Part shown: positions 5,700 to 6,887 of the stretch, one piece after another | Numbering within the stretch: the first letter of the stretch is position 1 | Layout: each line of letters starts with the position of its first letter | Assembly (NCBI GenBank): GCA_031255955.1 | Contig: JAIRRO010000017.1 | Location: 1 to 6,887, forward strand | Origin: Oscillospiraceae bacterium | GTDB lineage: Bacteria > Bacillota > Clostridia > Oscillospirales > Oscillospiraceae | Length of the DNA: 6,887 nt | Direction of reading: 5' to 3' | Made by a program: the position numbers and the translations under genes | The notes under the pieces: model-generated | The model's input: the letters and a program-made list of their open reading frames with translations, nothing else | Told to the model about the DNA's origin: nothing | Databases searched by the model: none

Positions 5700-6887
5700 A
5701 TGGGAAAAAACCTGACGAAAAACAGAGAGGTCGCCGATGCGCGCGATTTTTATATGCGTCCGCGCGTGCGTGAGCTGCTTGTAAGAGCGGTGCGCGAGCC
5801 GATTAAATCGGTTATCGTGACAGCCGGCGCGGGATATGGCAAGACGCAGACGATAAGCACATTTCTTGACCCCGAAAACGGGGATATAAACGAGCGGAAA
5901 ACGCATAGATTCTGGATGCAGATTTTTGAGATGGACAATCTTGTGGAGCGCTTTTGGGTGAGCTTCACCAAGGTCATCGCACCGGTGAACGCGCCGCTTG
6001 CTAAGCGGCTGACGCTGCTGGGCTTCCCGGAATCCGAACGGAAATATGAGCGCTTTTCAGCGCTGGTAAGCGCCGAAACCTCATCCGAGATTCGGCGGAT
6101 ATTCGTGTTCGACGATTTTCATCTGATTGAAAACAAGGCGATACTGCGCTTTTTTGAGCGCTTTATGGAGTCTCCGTTCTTAAATACGGCGCTGATATTC
6201 ATATCGCGGCAGGAGCCGCGCGTCAATCCGGCGGGACTTGCCGAGCGGGGAATGGTTTTTCGCATAGAGGAAGAGGATTTGCGCTTCAGCAAAGACGAAA
6301 TGCACAGCTATCTTGAGGCAATCGGCATAACCCTGCCCGCGCAGGAGGATACCGATATATATAACGCAACGGGCGGCTGGCCGCTTGCCGTGCGCCTAAT
6401 CGGACTCGCGTTAAAGAACAACCTGAACAGACGCGACCGAGCGCTTTCCTCAATGAAATCCGGTGTGTTCAAATTCATAGAAACAGAAATTTTTGCCCCC
6501 TTGACAAACGAAGAAAAGAAGCTATTGGTGCGGCTGGCGCTTATCGACCATCTGCCGCCCGCTCTGCTGCACGAGCTGACGGGAAGCGAGGAAAAATCCG
6601 CCTGGGCAGTGCTGGACAAGGTCAGCTCATTCGTCAGATACGACGCGTATTCGGACGCATTCCGCGCGCACAGGCTGTTTAAGGAATTTTTGCAACGCCG
6701 TTGCGAGCTGTTGACGAGTGAGGAGAAACGGAGGGTATATTCCCGCGCGGCAAAATGGTGTCACGAGAACGATTTTAAGTCAGACGCTGTGACATATTAC
6801 GAAAAAGCGGGGGATTACAGCGGTCTTGCCGATGTGGCGCACGCCTTGACGCGAATGACGCCGGGGCGCGTGGCGCGCTTTCTGCTT
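5700..6887 (+). CDS. MalT-like P-loop ATPase transcriptional regulator (LuxR family), 3' end outside window
   Basis: The frame is open from the ATG at 5700 to the right edge (396 codons), so the C-terminus is missing. The visible part matches the N-terminal half of MalT-type STAND regulators. It has an N-terminal YMRPRVRELL segment, Walker A GAGYGKT (43-49), an FWMQIFEMDNLVERFW segment (71-86) like the family's WxxLDexDNdpxRFW, and Walker B RIFVFDDFHLI (133-143). It also has the sensor arginine in LIFISRQEP (170), GGWPLAVRL (225-233), and HRLFKEFL (324-331) before the start of a helical-repeat region. Family members are about 800-900 residues and end in a LuxR helix-turn-helix, which lies beyond the window and is assumed. 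GGGGAGGG (5687-5694) sits five bases before the ATG. It begins 15 bases after the kinase stop, so co-transcription is likely. The ligand is unknown. Confidence 0.85.
   Translation, partial: MGKNLTKNREVADARDFYMRPRVRELLVRAVREPIKSVIVTAGAGYGKTQTISTFLDPENGDINERKTHRFWMQIFEMDNLVERFWVSFTKVIAPVNAPLAKRLTLLGFPESERKYERFSALVSAETSSEIRRIFVFDDFHLIENKAILRFFERFMESPFLNTALIFISRQEPRVNPAGLAERGMVFRIEEEDLRFSKDEMHSYLEAIGITLPAQEDTDIYNATGGWPLAVRLIGLALKNNLNRRDRALSSMKSGVFKFIETEIFAPLTNEEKKLLVRLALIDHLPPALLHELTGSEEKSAWAVLDKVSSFVRYDAYSDAFRAHRLFKEFLQRRCELLTSEEKRRVYSRAAKWCHENDFKSDAVTYYEKAGDYSGLADVAHALTRMTPGRVARFLL

Noticed and set aside
1..6887. CRISPR array, insertion sequence, tRNA or rRNA genes
   Set aside because: No regularly spaced repeats, transposase motifs, terminal inverted repeats, cloverleaf sequences or rRNA-like stretches were seen on either strand.

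Overview
The window reads as a chromosomal stretch from a moderately GC-rich member of the Firmicutes, most likely a gut- or anaerobe-type Clostridia. The evidence is purine-rich AGGAGG-like ribosome binding sites, a near-consensus sigma-A promoter with an extended -10, a BceRS-type two-component pair, a DUF4349 lipoprotein and a MalT/LuxR-type regulator. The taxon is an inference; no rRNA or other marker gene is present.

Layout. Positions 1-202 hold what looks like a decaying toxin-antitoxin module on the plus strand: the last 22 codons of a possible antitoxin, then a frameshifted and shortened toxin-like reading frame. From 203 to 3816 everything lies on the minus strand. Read in the direction of transcription, this is a PutP-type sodium/proline symporter (3816 to 2200), a 62-residue single-pass membrane protein (2098 to 1910), a DUF4349 membrane-anchored lipoprotein (1817 to 696) and an acidic cytoplasmic protein of unknown function (706 to 203) whose start overlaps the DUF4349 stop. 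The last three form a compact cluster that may be one operon.

The 204-base region 3817-4020 is a divergent promoter region. It carries an extended -10 promoter facing putP and a textbook TTGAAA-17-TATAAT promoter facing right. From 4021 to the right edge lies a plus-strand set: an OmpR-family response regulator with a TTG start, an intramembrane-sensing BceS-like histidine kinase overlapping it by 4 bases, and, 15 bases further on, the first 396 codons of a MalT-like P-loop ATPase regulator that runs off the window.

How it fits together. PutP would import proline (or a related solute) with Na+. The three-gene minus-strand cluster looks like an envelope-associated unit of unknown role. The kinase/regulator pair belongs to the family that normally senses cell-envelope antibiotics through a BceAB ABC transporter. 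No such transporter is adjacent here; instead the pair is linked to a MalT-like regulator, which suggests a two-layer regulatory operon whose target may lie beyond the right edge. No RNA genes, CRISPR arrays or insertion sequences were seen, and no clear intrinsic terminator was found. Nothing here is strong evidence of a wholly new system; the best leads are the DUF4349 cluster and the BceRS-MalT linkage.
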